Of a stretch of DNA of 64,000 nucleotides, positions 7,857-16,718 are shown piece after piece (the first letter of the stretch is position 1; each line of letters begins with the position of its first letter). The stretch lies in assembly GCA_965238025.1 (NCBI GenBank), contig OZ250162.1, forward strand, positions 1,798,001 to 1,862,000, given 5' to 3'. Both the position numbers and the translations under genes were made by a program. The notes under the pieces are model-generated. The model ran no database searches. It was not told the origin of the DNA and saw only the letters and a list, made by a program, of their open reading frames with translations. The DNA comes from Pelagihabitans sp965238025 (GTDB lineage Bacteria > Bacteroidota > Bacteroidia > Flavobacteriales > Flavobacteriaceae).

Positions 7857-7891
7857 AAAATCCCAGTTCGAGTTTTCGAACTGGGATTTTT
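7857..7891. terminator. Strong bidirectional intrinsic terminator
   Basis: An eleven-base-pair perfect stem (TCCCAGTTCGA at 7861-7871 with TCGAACTGGGA at 7876-7886, four-base loop) is flanked by an A-run before and a T-run after. It separates the plus-strand lipoprotein gene from the minus-strand sorting-domain gene and can end both transcripts. Confidence 0.9.
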
Positions 7892-7912
7892 CCTTTTATA
7901 CCACTATAAATA

Positions 7913-8260
7913 TTATTGCTTTAAGAATTTGGTCTGTACCTGCTGTTCTTTTGAACGTATAGCGATCATATAGATACCCGCTTCCAGATTTGACACTGGA
8001 ATATTTAAAGCATTATTCCTTACTTCCCACTCATGGACCAAGACAACTTCCCCATACATATTAGAAATGGTTATTTGCGCCTTACGGGCGTTTCTTACGC
8101 CCAGAACATTTACTACGTTCGTAGCCGGGTTAGGGAATACTTTTATTTTAGGGGTCGAAGTCAGCTCCTGTTGGGTAGCTGTTTTTTGTACATCACCACC
8201 TTGGGCACTGGCCCAAAGACTAAATAGTCCTAAGACGAATATTAGTGTCCATTTTTTCAT
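7913..8260 (-). CDS. Minimal type IX secretion sorting-domain protein
   Basis: The 115-residue product has a signal peptide (MKKWTLIFVLGLFSLWASAQ, about 20 residues), a spacer of about 18 residues and then a type A C-terminal sorting domain of about 78 residues: KIKVFPNPATNVVNVLG, a central ITISNMYGEVVL segment and a final GIYMIAIRS...KFLKQ. Sorting domains direct cargo through the SprA translocon, after which they are normally cut off. Here almost nothing is left as cargo, which is unusual. The gene lies between a terminator and polA and has no evident partner; it may act as a stand-alone peptide, be a remnant of a larger protein, or be a surface or matrix protein consisting of the domain itself. 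Confidence 0.85.
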   Translation of the reverse strand: MKKWTLIFVLGLFSLWASAQGGDVQKTATQQELTSTPKIKVFPNPATNVVNVLGVRNARKAQITISNMYGEVVLVHEWEVRNNALNIPVSNLEAGIYMIAIRSKEQQVQTKFLKQ

Positions 8261-8349
8261 AACAAACAGTTTGGTCTGCTAATAACGCACTTTGTAAGAG
8301 CTTAGTACGGCCGAAATCACAAAAAAATGTTATAAATAGGCAAGTGGGC

Positions 8350-11187
8350 TTAGTGCGCCTCCAGCCAATTATGGCCAACACCCAATTCTACATCTAAGGG
8401 AACGGCAAGTTTATAGGCATTTTCCATTTCAGATTTTACCATTGCTTTTAGTTTGTCCATTTCTGGATTGTACACATCAAAAACTAATTCATCATGCACT
8501 TGAAGTAGCATCTTGCTTTTGTAGTTCCCTTCAGATAGCTTTTTATGGATGTTGATCATGGCCACCTTTATGATATCGGCAGCACTCCCTTGAATAGGGG
8601 CGTTTACGGCATTACGTTCCGCAGCCCCACGTACAATGGCATTGCTACCGTTGATGTCTTTTAAGTACCTGCGCCTACCTAGTACGGTCTGTACATAGCC
8701 ATTATCACGGGCAAAATCTACTTGCTCTCCCATATAGTTTCTAAGCTTGGGGTAGGTTTTGTAATAGGTCTCTATCAGTTCTTTTGCCTCAGATCGGGAA
8801 AGATCCGTTTGGTTGCTAAGGCCAAATGCCGAAACCCCATAAATAATTCCGAAGTTTACCGTTTTGGCATTACTTCGCTGATCGCGGGTTACTTCTTCCA
8901 AAGGCACATTAAATACTTTTGAGGCCGTAGACGAATGAATATCCTCGCCATTTTTAAAAGCTTCGATCATTGTGGTCTCTTCGCTCAAGGCAGCAATGAT
9001 ACGCAGTTCTATTTGAGAATAATCTGCTGCTAACAGCGTATGCTCTCCATCCCTTGGTACAAAGGCCTTACGAACCTGTCGCCCTCTTTCGGTACGGATA
9101 GGAATGTTCTGAAGGTTTGGATTGTTACTGCTTAACCGACCTGTTGCGGCCACGGTCTGCATATAATCGGTATGTACCCTTCCTGTATGTTCCTCTACTT
9201 GCAAGGGCAGTGCATCAACATAGGTGCTTTTGAGTTTGGAGAGGCCCCGGTAATCCAAAACATTTTGAATGATTTTATGGTCTTTGGCCAAATAGGAAAG
9301 CACATCTTCCGAAGTAGAATATTGCCCTGTTTTGGTCTTCTTGGGCTTGTCTACCAACTTCATTTTGTCGAAGAGGATGGCACCCAATTGTTTGGGCGAA
9401 GCGATATTGAATTCTTCACCGGCGGTCTCATAAATACTTTTTTTAAGGGATGCAATATCGTTGTCCAAATCTTCCGAAAGGGAATTCAAAAACTGTCTAT
9501 CGAGATTGATGCCTTCCAACTCCATATCGGCCAAAACATGAAGCAGGGGAACTTCGATGTTATTGAACAGGTCTTCGGTCTTGGCCTCGGCCAGTTCTGG
9601 TCTAAAATGTTGTGCCAATTGAAGGGTAATATCGGCATCTTCAACCGCGTACTCCGTCTGTTTTTCTAGGGGCACGTCGCGCATAGAAAGTTGGTTTTTT
9701 CCTTTTTTACCAATCAATTCCGTAATGGAAACAGGAGTATAATTGAGGTAGGTCTCGGCTAGCACATCCATATTATGTCGCATATCGGGATTGATAAGAT
9801 AGTGGGCCAACATGGTATCAAAAAACTTCCCTTTTACCTGAATGTTGTACTTGTCCAGAACTTTGATATCGTATTTTAAGTTCTGCCCTACTTTCTCGAT
9901 ATCCTCAGATTCAAAAAAAGGTCGCAATTGTTCGATTAACTCCTGCGCTTCATTTTTAGCTGCAGGAAAGGGAATATAAAACCCCTTGGTTGCCTCCCAT
10001 GAAAAGGCAATACCAACTAATTCGGCCGTCAAAGGGTTTAATCCTGTAGTCTCAGTATCAAAGCAAACCGAGGTCTGCTTCATCAGATTCTGCATAAAGA
10101 ACTTCATTGCCATTCCAGGAGCTACACTTTGGTACACATGCGGAACATCTGCAATGGTATTGCGACTGTTATAATCTTTTATAGTGCCTGCTGCGGCAGA
10201 TGGGTCGGCACCGAAAAGAGAAAACTGTCCGCCGCCCGCCTCCTTAGGTTTTGCTTTTTCAGTTGGCGTTCCGGAAGTTGTTTGCTTTGGCTCTTCTACT
10301 TCCGCAGAGAATATTTTAATAAATTGATCTTTTAATCTTCTAAATTCCAGTTCCTCAAAAATCTCCTGAACTTTTTGATCGTCGGGATCGCACATCTCAT
10401 AATCCTTAGCATTAAAAGTTACATCTACATCAAGACTAATGGTAGCTAATTTCTTTGAAAGCAATCCAAGTTCACCATTGGCCTCGACCTTCTCCTTCAT
10501 TTTACCCTTTAGCTTGTCGGTATTGGCTAATAGCCCTTCCATAGAACCAAACTCCACGAGAAATTTTTTTGCCGTTTTATCACCTACACCTGGCAAGCCA
10601 GGGATATTATCACTGGCATCGCCCATCATGCCCAAATAGTCGATTACCTGCTCTGGCCGTTCTACACCAAAACGTTTTTGGATTTCAGGAATGCCCCAAA
10701 TTTCAATACCGTTGCCCATTCTTGCCGGGCGATACATAAAAATATTCTCAGATACCAATTGCCCGAAATCTTTATCGGGAGTCACCATAAAAACTTTATA
10801 ATCCTCCTTTTCTGCCTGTTTGGCCAGTGTGCCGATAATATCGTCGGCCTCCCAACCTTCTTTTACAACAACGGGAATGTGCATGGCCTCTAAAATCTGC
10901 TGAATATAAGGTACGGCAATACGAATAGCGTCCGGTGTTTCCCCACGGTTTGCCTTGTACTCAGGGAAGAGTTCTGTACGTTCCGCGCTTCCTCCTTTAT
11001 CAAAACAAACAGCCAAATGATCTGGCTTTTCCCGCTTGATTACATCAAAAAGGGAATTCATAAACCCCATAATGGCAGAGGTGTCCATTCCTTTCGAGTT
11101 GATCCTAGGATTTTTGATAAGGGCGTAATACCCACGAAAAATCAATGCGTAAGCGTCCAGTAAAAAAAGTCTTTTTTGGTCTGCCAT
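8350..11187 (-). CDS. polA: DNA polymerase I with active-type proofreading domain
   Basis: DNA polymerase I fills repair gaps and removes RNA primers of Okazaki fragments. All three domains are present in 945 residues. Residues 1 to about 295 are the 5'-3' exonuclease (LLDAYALIFRGYYAL, GWEADDIIGTLA, DYLGMMGDASDNIPGLPGVG). A Pro/Lys/Gly-rich linker (about 296-345) follows. The DnaQ-like 3'-5' exonuclease begins near 372 and keeps its metal-binding Asp377 and Glu379 in CFDTETTG, plus QNLKYD and EYAVEDAD, so proofreading is likely functional. The polymerase carries motif A (DYSQIELRI), motif B (RSNAKTVNFGIIYG) and motif C (QVHDELVFD). A -7 element TAACTTTG lies 33-40 bases upstream. Confidence 0.98.
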   Translation of the reverse strand: MADQKRLFLLDAYALIFRGYYALIKNPRINSKGMDTSAIMGFMNSLFDVIKREKPDHLAVCFDKGGSAERTELFPEYKANRGETPDAIRIAVPYIQQILEAMHIPVVVKEGWEADDIIGTLAKQAEKEDYKVFMVTPDKDFGQLVSENIFMYRPARMGNGIEIWGIPEIQKRFGVERPEQVIDYLGMMGDASDNIPGLPGVGDKTAKKFLVEFGSMEGLLANTDKLKGKMKEKVEANGELGLLSKKLATISLDVDVTFNAKDYEMCDPDDQKVQEIFEELEFRRLKDQFIKIFSAEVEEPKQTTSGTPTEKAKPKEAGGGQFSLFGADPSAAAGTIKDYNSRNTIADVPHVYQSVAPGMAMKFFMQNLMKQTSVCFDTETTGLNPLTAELVGIAFSWEATKGFYIPFPAAKNEAQELIEQLRPFFESEDIEKVGQNLKYDIKVLDKYNIQVKGKFFDTMLAHYLINPDMRHNMDVLAETYLNYTPVSITELIGKKGKNQLSMRDVPLEKQTEYAVEDADITLQLAQHFRPELAEAKTEDLFNNIEVPLLHVLADMELEGINLDRQFLNSLSEDLDNDIASLKKSIYETAGEEFNIASPKQLGAILFDKMKLVDKPKKTKTGQYSTSEDVLSYLAKDHKIIQNVLDYRGLSKLKSTYVDALPLQVEEHTGRVHTDYMQTVAATGRLSSNNPNLQNIPIRTERGRQVRKAFVPRDGEHTLLAADYSQIELRIIAALSEETTMIEAFKNGEDIHSSTASKVFNVPLEEVTRDQRSNAKTVNFGIIYGVSAFGLSNQTDLSRSEAKELIETYYKTYPKLRNYMGEQVDFARDNGYVQTVLGRRRYLKDINGSNAIVRGAAERNAVNAPIQGSAADIIKVAMINIHKKLSEGNYKSKMLLQVHDELVFDVYNPEMDKLKAMVKSEMENAYKLAVPLDVELGVGHNWLEAH

Positions 11188-11219
11188 TTTTGAAAATTAG
11201 AAGAACGGGATTAGCTGTT

Positions 11220-11227
11220 CAAAGTTA
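11220..11227 (-). promoter_or_regulatory. Probable -7 promoter element of polA
   Basis: The minus strand reads TAACTTTG (plus-strand CAAAGTTA), an exact match to TAnnTTTG, 33 bases before the polA start codon. No TTG was found at 19-23 bases upstream, so support is partial. Confidence 0.5.
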
Positions 11228-11295
11228 ACCATGATAGAGTTTTTAAAGGTAGAAAAAAGAGGCAATAATGGCGAATACTATTCATATTTTCGTAA

Positions 11296-12591
11296 TTATT
11301 TTGGGCTGTAGTAAAAGGGAATCGTCCATTTTTTCTCATTTTCCCCGCTAACCGTCTTTTGTACCAGAATTTTGTGATTTCCCGGGCTGAGGTTGTTTAC
11401 ATCAATATAACCTGTAAGGCCATATTGATCGGTATTAGGATGATCGGTCTTTAAAAATTCAACCTGAACAGCTTTGTTATCAACATAGATTTTATGTTTT
11501 TTTTGATAACAATCCAAATATTGTTTTCTGATACGATTTCGCTCATCTGCCTCTTTATAACCAATTTTATCGGATGCTGTGATACCACAGGCTTTTTTGA
11601 ACAAATCAATCTCATGATTAAAAATCGGAATGAATACTTTAATAGCGCGTCCTGTTTGAATATCTGAATTAATTTCGGGAGTTAGTAAAAAGGTCTTTTC
11701 ACTATTATTGGTAGCGTAAAGTGATGGTTCAAGTTTAGTATGGTCTTGCATTTCCTTATGCACGATGAGGTACCTGTAATCGGAATCAATTAGTTTAATC
11801 ATACCAAAGATAACACCGATCAAAAGCATGAGCAGCACCATCTTAATCAAACCTTTTTTCTTTTTAAAATTTGAACCAAATAACATGGTGATTTGAAGAA
11901 TGCTTTTGTATATAGGGCCATAAATAAGCAATGAGCCCCAACGAACATAGATGAAATATAGATGTTGTATGGTTTTGTTACCATGAAATTTTTTCATATT
12001 CGCCGGAATAGAGATTAGCATTCCGAATATCAAGATGAATGCCAACACCCCGATAGGGATAAGTAATACCCAGGCAGGAACAAAATCTTTTAAGACATTA
12101 AAAAGTATTAGATAAAGGCTGGAAAAAATTGTTCCGTATAAATAAATTAGCATAAGGGCAAACGCGGCTGAAAAAATAACACTGCACAATTCATCAGTTT
12201 TTGTTATGCTTTGGCTAACCTTTGGCAACACCTTTAGGATTTTTTTGGTGTAAATAGGCGAGTAGGCACTATCCTCTAAGCCATAATCTGGAAAAACAGA
12301 GTTGAGCCCAACAAGTCCGATCCAATATGCCCTAAGGGCGAAATGAATCGCAAACATTGCTGCTAAGATGCCAATTGCAAGATATCCAAATACCAAGATA
12401 AAGTAACCGATATCGTATTGGCTCGGGTCTAAACGGTCAATGAACTTGATAATTAACCAGTCTAAACCAGCGAAAGACTTTAAGATGGCAAAAATGGCTA
12501 CCGCTGACACCAAGAGTTCGGCCTCCCAACTTTCTTTTTTTAGTCTTTGAAGCCACGAGGGACTACTTTCAACAGTTTCGTTTTCTTCCAT
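11296..12591 (-). CDS. Membrane protein of unknown function
   Basis: I do not recognise this 431-residue protein. It has a short hydrophilic N-terminus, then about five hydrophobic segments consistent with membrane helices (about residues 27-46, 63-90, 138-165, 172-198 and 248-268), followed by a soluble C-terminal domain of about 160 residues with many charged residues and a likely beta-rich end (GLTGYIDVNNLSPGNHKILVQK), which resembles an immunoglobulin-like or bandage-type domain placed on one side of the membrane. It has no close operon partner: polA starts about 110 bases downstream and the VOC gene ends 98 bases upstream. No catalytic motif was seen. Confidence 0.7.
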   Translation of the reverse strand: MEENETVESSPSWLQRLKKESWEAELLVSAVAIFAILKSFAGLDWLIIKFIDRLDPSQYDIGYFILVFGYLAIGILAAMFAIHFALRAYWIGLVGLNSVFPDYGLEDSAYSPIYTKKILKVLPKVSQSITKTDELCSVIFSAAFALMLIYLYGTIFSSLYLILFNVLKDFVPAWVLLIPIGVLAFILIFGMLISIPANMKKFHGNKTIQHLYFIYVRWGSLLIYGPIYKSILQITMLFGSNFKKKKGLIKMVLLMLLIGVIFGMIKLIDSDYRYLIVHKEMQDHTKLEPSLYATNNSEKTFLLTPEINSDIQTGRAIKVFIPIFNHEIDLFKKACGITASDKIGYKEADERNRIRKQYLDCYQKKHKIYVDNKAVQVEFLKTDHPNTDQYGLTGYIDVNNLSPGNHKILVQKTVSGENEKKWTIPFYYSPK

Positions 12592-12689
12592 TTAACCTTG
12601 CTTTAAAATCGTTACTCCTGAATTTGATTTAGAATTTCTATTTAGGAAAATTCGGTACCTCGAATTTTCCGTACGACCTACTTATACAT

Positions 12690-13088
12690 TTAATGTTTCT
12701 TGCCAATATGGGAGACAATCCACCAAGTGTTCCCGGCAAAATCCATAACGCCACCGTAGCGATCGCCATGAGGGTAATCGGCCGGTTCTAATACCGAGGT
12801 GCCACCTTGCTCCAGGGCCTTTTTATAAACGGCATCACAATCGGCAACATAGGTATAAAGTCCCACGGTGTTGGTTTTGATATCTTTCATAGGTTCCCCC
12901 ATCATGATAAAGGAATCCCCTATTTGTATTTCTGCATGTTGTACACTTTGGTCATCCCGATAGCTAATATCACCTCTTATTGTTGCATCAAAAACCGTTT
13001 TTAGAAAATCAATAAGTTTTTGAACATCTGAAACCATCAGATATGGAGTTATGGTGTGTAATCCAAATGGATTTTGACTAGATTTCAT
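12690..13088 (-). CDS. VOC (glyoxalase/PhnB-like) family protein
   Basis: This 132-residue protein has the paired beta-alpha-beta-beta-beta units of the vicinal-oxygen-chelate fold: TITPYLMVSDVQKLIDFLKTVF at the start, HAEIQIGDSFIMMGEP in the middle, and a second unit ending GDRYGGVMDFAGNTWWIVSH. The His in VQHAEI and acidic residues match the PhnB-like branch, whose members include metal-binding enzymes and antibiotic-binding proteins. The reaction cannot be told from sequence. It starts 11 bases after the glycosylasparaginase stop codon, so the two are very likely one operon. Confidence 0.85.
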   Translation of the reverse strand: MKSSQNPFGLHTITPYLMVSDVQKLIDFLKTVFDATIRGDISYRDDQSVQHAEIQIGDSFIMMGEPMKDIKTNTVGLYTYVADCDAVYKKALEQGGTSVLEPADYPHGDRYGGVMDFAGNTWWIVSHIGKKH

Positions 13089-13099
13089 AACATTAGTTT

Positions 13100-14092
13100 T
13101 TAAGTTAGATATGATTTGGAAGGATTGTCTTCATGCCCTTCTCTGGAGTAAGTACGGTACGAAAAACCGGGGTGAATACAATAACCGCCCGTTTCCCCTT
13201 TTTTGTTAATTGCGATAAAACCAATTTGAAAATCTTCTCGGCCCTTGTTCTTTGCAATAATCCGCTTTACACCCTCTTCACATGCTTCTTGGGGTGATTT
13301 TCCCTGTCGCATTAATTCTACAATCAGAAAGCTGCCCACGGTTCGCACTACTTCTTCCCCAACACCAGTTGCCGTGGCCGCTCCTATTTCGTTATCAACA
13401 AAAAGACCTGCTCCGATTATGGGCGAGTCGCCAACGCGTCCCGCAAATTTATAGCCCATGCCACTAGTGGTACATGCGCCGGCCAGGTCACCATTTTGGT
13501 CGATGGCCAGAATACCAATAGTGTCATGATTTTCGATATTGATAATCGGTTCATATTTAGCCGTTTTCTTCCATTCCAACCACTCTTGTTTCGATTGTTC
13601 GGTAAGTAGGTTGGTTTTTTCGAAGCCCTGTTCATAGGCGAATTGTTCAGCTCCTTTTCCGGCAAGCATCACATGAGGTGTATTTTCCATAACCTTTCTG
13701 GCTACCGAAACCGGACTGGCGATATGCTGCATACAGAGTACTGCACCACAATTTCCATCCTTGTCCATTATACAGGCATCTAGTGTAACCTTGCCGTCAC
13801 GATCAGGTCTGCCACCAACACCTACGGTTTGATTGTTTACATCTGCCTCTTCTACCATTGCTCCTTGCTGAACGGCATCTAAAGAACTGCCGCCATTCTT
13901 TAAAACCTCCCAGGCCTTTGCTGAAGCGTTCATAAAGTTCCAGGTACAAATGACGATTGGGCGAACGGTCTTTGAAGTATTCGCCACAACAGCTTTTGTT
14001 TCGTTCTTATCTTTACAAGAAGCCAATAATGGCGTGGAAATCAATCCTGCCGCTGCCGCGCTTGAATTTTTTAGGAAGTTTCTTCTTTGCAT
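13100..14092 (-). CDS. N4-(beta-N-acetylglucosaminyl)-L-asparaginase, Tat-exported, probable lipoprotein
   Basis: Glycosylasparaginase splits the GlcNAc-asparagine bond left when N-glycoproteins are degraded. It is an N-terminal nucleophile hydrolase that cuts itself to expose a threonine. The 330-residue protein has the self-cleavage motif NHDTIG with the nucleophile at Thr191, and downstream GRVGDSPIIGAGLFVD and ATATGVGEE, which form the substrate pocket. The N-terminus shows a twin-arginine signal (RRNFLK at 3-8) followed by a hydrophobic stretch and a lipobox-like LASC with Cys26, so it is probably exported folded and anchored as a lipoprotein. Elizabethkingia makes a related enzyme. It is cotranscribed with a VOC gene and faces cutC on the other strand. 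Confidence 0.92.
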   Translation of the reverse strand: MQRRNFLKNSSAAAAGLISTPLLASCKDKNETKAVVANTSKTVRPIVICTWNFMNASAKAWEVLKNGGSSLDAVQQGAMVEEADVNNQTVGVGGRPDRDGKVTLDACIMDKDGNCGAVLCMQHIASPVSVARKVMENTPHVMLAGKGAEQFAYEQGFEKTNLLTEQSKQEWLEWKKTAKYEPIINIENHDTIGILAIDQNGDLAGACTTSGMGYKFAGRVGDSPIIGAGLFVDNEIGAATATGVGEEVVRTVGSFLIVELMRQGKSPQEACEEGVKRIIAKNKGREDFQIGFIAINKKGETGGYCIHPGFSYRTYSREGHEDNPSKSYLT

Positions 14093-14231
14093 CGGTTTGT
14101 GTTCATTAAATTAGGAACTTAAATATAAGGGTAATTGTAAAAGTGCCCTAAGCCGAAGCGAGAGAATTACCTTTAATTCGTTTGTTGCCGAGACCATTTA
14201 TTTTGAACTTGAACCTGAATTTGATCTTTTT

Positions 14232-14954
14232 ATGTTGGTAGAAGTTTGTGCTAATTCGTTACAATCCGCCTTAAATGCGGAAAAGGCCGGAGCCGATAGA
14301 ATTGAGCTTTGCGCTGCGCTGGCCGTGGGGGGAATTACACCCTCATATGGGCTTCTGAGAAGTGTAAAAGATCAGATTTCAATTCCGGTAAATGTCTTGA
14401 TACGTCCAAGGGGAGGGGATTTTACCTATTCGGATTTGGAGTTCGAAATAATGAAAAAGAATATTGAATTATGTGTTGAATTAGGCTTTAATGGAATCGT
14501 TTCGGGGGTTTTGAAAAAGAATTTTTCGATGGATGTAGATCGCACAAAACAGCTTATAGATAGTTCTGGAGATTTACAATTTACTTTTCATCGCGCATTT
14601 GATTGGGTTCGAAATCCGAGGGCGGTAGCTGCACAGCTTGAACTCCTGGGTGTTGATACCATTCTTACCTCTGGGCAGGAAAGCTCAGCAGGAAAAGGCA
14701 TTGATTTGTTGACAGCATTACACAAGTCTACCTCAACATTAACGATCATGCCAGGTGCGGGGGTAGGTGTAGCTAATGTAAAGGCATTCAAAGAGCGCGG
14801 GTTTGAGGCAGTACATTTGTCAGGGATTAAATTTCATAGCACCTTGGAAACGATACCGAAGGTCCCTATGAATTCGCCTTCATTCTTAAAGGATGGCGAA
14901 ATTGCGATATCGGACATTTCAACCATCGAAAAGCTGGTACGTATCGTTAAGTAA
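14232..14954 (+). CDS. cutC: CutC family protein
   Basis: The 240-residue product has the TIM-barrel pattern of CutC: EVCANSLQSALNAEKAGADRIELCAALAVGG at the start, PVNVLIRPRGGDFTYS, FTFHRAFD, then ILTSGQESSA and IMPGAGVGVANV. CutC was first linked to copper tolerance in E. coli, but that role has been questioned and its reaction is unknown. The gene lies 139 bases from, and divergent to, the glycosylasparaginase gene. In Bacteroidetes I recall these two often being neighbours, which would point to glycan catabolism instead of copper handling; that is an inference. The metallophosphoesterase gene follows 56 bases later. Confidence 0.92.
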   Translation: MLVEVCANSLQSALNAEKAGADRIELCAALAVGGITPSYGLLRSVKDQISIPVNVLIRPRGGDFTYSDLEFEIMKKNIELCVELGFNGIVSGVLKKNFSMDVDRTKQLIDSSGDLQFTFHRAFDWVRNPRAVAAQLELLGVDTILTSGQESSAGKGIDLLTALHKSTSTLTIMPGAGVGVANVKAFKERGFEAVHLSGIKFHSTLETIPKVPMNSPSFLKDGEIAISDISTIEKLVRIVK

Positions 14955-15010
14955 AACCTAAAGATTACGACTACTACCTCATTTAAAAATATCTTTACAA
15001 AAAACCTTTT

Positions 15011-16240
15011 ATGATTCGTTGGATTATTTTTCTAGCCATTTACTCGGCACTAGGCTTTTATACCATTCAAGCCCTAAAAACCGCTTCAAAATATTCTTGG
15101 GTGCAATATCTCTTTGTATTTGTTGCGCTTTTGGTAGCAGGAAATTTTGTGTATCAATTCACCCTAGGGGAAGAACCAGGGCGTGTGCTTAGTAAGCCAA
15201 AAAGTTACGCCTTTGGGTTTCTACTTGCCGTAATGGCGTTTCAAATAATTACCATAGTCTTTTTATTTTCTGAGGATATTTTCAGGGTGATATCTGCGAC
15301 CTACCATAAAATTTCAGGGAATAGTACGGAGTTTAGCTTACCCCAGCGAAGAAGGTTTTTAAGCCTTATTGGCCTTGGTATAGCTGCACTACCTTTTGGG
15401 GCTTTGTTATATGGAATGTACAAGGGTAAGTATAATTTTAAAGTGCTGAAATACACTATGGAATATGAAGATTTGCCCGACGCCTTTGATGGGTATCAAA
15501 TCACCCAGATTTCTGACGTGCATAGCGGTAGTTTTGATGACCGGAAGAAGATCGAGTATGCCATTGATTTAATCAACAAGCAGAAGAGTGATGTGCTATT
15601 ATTTACGGGCGATATGGTAAACAACAAGGCGGAAGAAATGTACCCGTGGAAAGATCTTTTTGCCAAGCTTGAAGCCAAAGATGGTAAATTCTCGGTTTTG
15701 GGGAATCACGATTATGGGGATTATGTAGCGTGGGATACCCCCGAGTCTAAAACGGCCAATTTACAAGATTTAAAAAACCTTCAGAAAGAAATGGGCTTTG
15801 ACCTCTTGTTGAATGAAAGCCGCTATCTTAAAAAAGGAAATGAACAGATTGCCCTAACAGGGGTCGAGAATTGGGGTAAAGGTGGATTTAAAAAAGCAGG
15901 TGACCTACAAAAGGCCAAAACAAACGTCGATAAAAAGGATTTTAAAATTCTGATGAGCCATGACCCAAGTCATTGGGAAGAAGAGGTAATTCCAGATGAT
16001 TACCACTTTCATTTGACCTTAAGTGGTCATACCCATGGGATGCAATTCGGGATCGAGATACCCGGTTGGATTAAATGGAGTCCTGTAAAGTGGCGCTACA
16101 AGCAATGGGCCGGAATCTATGAAGAGGCCGGGCAGTTCATTAATGTTAATCGAGGTTTTGGTTTTATAGGGTACCCTGGTAGGTTCGGTATTTGGCCTGA
16201 GATTACGGTAATTACACTTAAGAAAAAATCCTTAACATGA
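15011..16240 (+). CDS. Membrane-anchored metallophosphoesterase
   Basis: Residues 1 to about 140 hold three or four hydrophobic membrane segments, after which comes a calcineurin-like phosphoesterase domain (about residues 150-405 of 409). The metal-binding motifs are all present in order: SDVHSG, TGDMVN, GNHDYGD, SHDPSHW and SGHTHGMQFG. This layout matches the YkuE/YaeI-type group, of which some members act on lipid or nucleotide phosphates; the substrate here is unknown. The catalytic domain may face the periplasm or cytoplasm depending on the number of helices. It probably shares a transcript with cutC. Confidence 0.9.
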   Translation: MIRWIIFLAIYSALGFYTIQALKTASKYSWVQYLFVFVALLVAGNFVYQFTLGEEPGRVLSKPKSYAFGFLLAVMAFQIITIVFLFSEDIFRVISATYHKISGNSTEFSLPQRRRFLSLIGLGIAALPFGALLYGMYKGKYNFKVLKYTMEYEDLPDAFDGYQITQISDVHSGSFDDRKKIEYAIDLINKQKSDVLLFTGDMVNNKAEEMYPWKDLFAKLEAKDGKFSVLGNHDYGDYVAWDTPESKTANLQDLKNLQKEMGFDLLLNESRYLKKGNEQIALTGVENWGKGGFKKAGDLQKAKTNVDKKDFKILMSHDPSHWEEEVIPDDYHFHLTLSGHTHGMQFGIEIPGWIKWSPVKWRYKQWAGIYEEAGQFINVNRGFGFIGYPGRFGIWPEITVITLKKKSLT

Positions 16241-16300
16241 TTTTAACGCTGCCGAAATGCCAAAAACATCCCGTATTTCCTACAATTTAACATTTTTTAC

Positions 16301-16308
16301 TACATTTG
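16301..16308 (+). promoter_or_regulatory. Probable -7 promoter element of the thioredoxin-like gene
   Basis: TACATTTG matches the TAnnTTTG consensus exactly, 23 bases before the start codon of the thioredoxin-like gene. No good TTG is visible upstream. Confidence 0.5.
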
Positions 16309-16331
16309 ACCTGTAACCCAATGCTATAGAT

Positions 16332-16628
16332 ATGTCGAAATTTGGTGAACTTATAGATGCCAGTGTTCCTGTCCTTTTGGATTTTTATGCAGAATGGAAC
16401 GATCAATCTACGGCCATGCATCCCGTAATGAGAGATGTTGCCGCCGCCTTGGGCGATAAGGGAAAAATCATAAAAATAGATGTGGATAAAAACAAGGAAC
16501 TTTCCCAAGCCTTACGGGTAAAGGGTTTGCCCACATTAATGATCTACAAAAAGGGGGAAATGGTTTGGCGCCAAAGTGGTGAACAGGATGCCAATACCTT
16601 AATCGGTATTCTTAACGAGTACGTATAG
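16332..16628 (+). CDS. Thioredoxin-fold protein lacking the CXXC active site
   Basis: The 98-residue product follows the thioredoxin pattern: PVLLDFYAEW, then IIKIDVDKNKELSQALRVKGLPTLMIYKKGE with the cis-proline in LPT, and a final helix. Where thioredoxins have WCGPC this protein has WNDQS, so both catalytic cysteines are missing and there is no cysteine anywhere in the protein. It cannot act as a dithiol reductase; a binding, chaperone or scaffold role is more likely. The remaining family features, including length, are normal and there is no signal peptide, so it is cytoplasmic. It stands alone between a metallophosphoesterase gene and a convergent DUF2723 gene. Confidence 0.85.
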   Translation: MSKFGELIDASVPVLLDFYAEWNDQSTAMHPVMRDVAAALGDKGKIIKIDVDKNKELSQALRVKGLPTLMIYKKGEMVWRQSGEQDANTLIGILNEYV

Positions 16629-16718
16629 GGCGTACTTTCCTATATTCAATTGCTATTCAACGCTTCTAAAGGAACAGCAGAAATAAGCTGCTTTCATAAG
16701 ACCTTGCGCGTACAGCTT

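Noticed and set aside
16332..16628. Annotation as a working thioredoxin
   Set aside because: Both active-site cysteines are absent, so only the fold can be claimed.
16675..16692. Weak AGCAG/CTGCT hairpin between the thioredoxin-like and DUF2723 genes
   Set aside because: The stem has only five base pairs and the T-run is short, so it is too weak to call a terminator.
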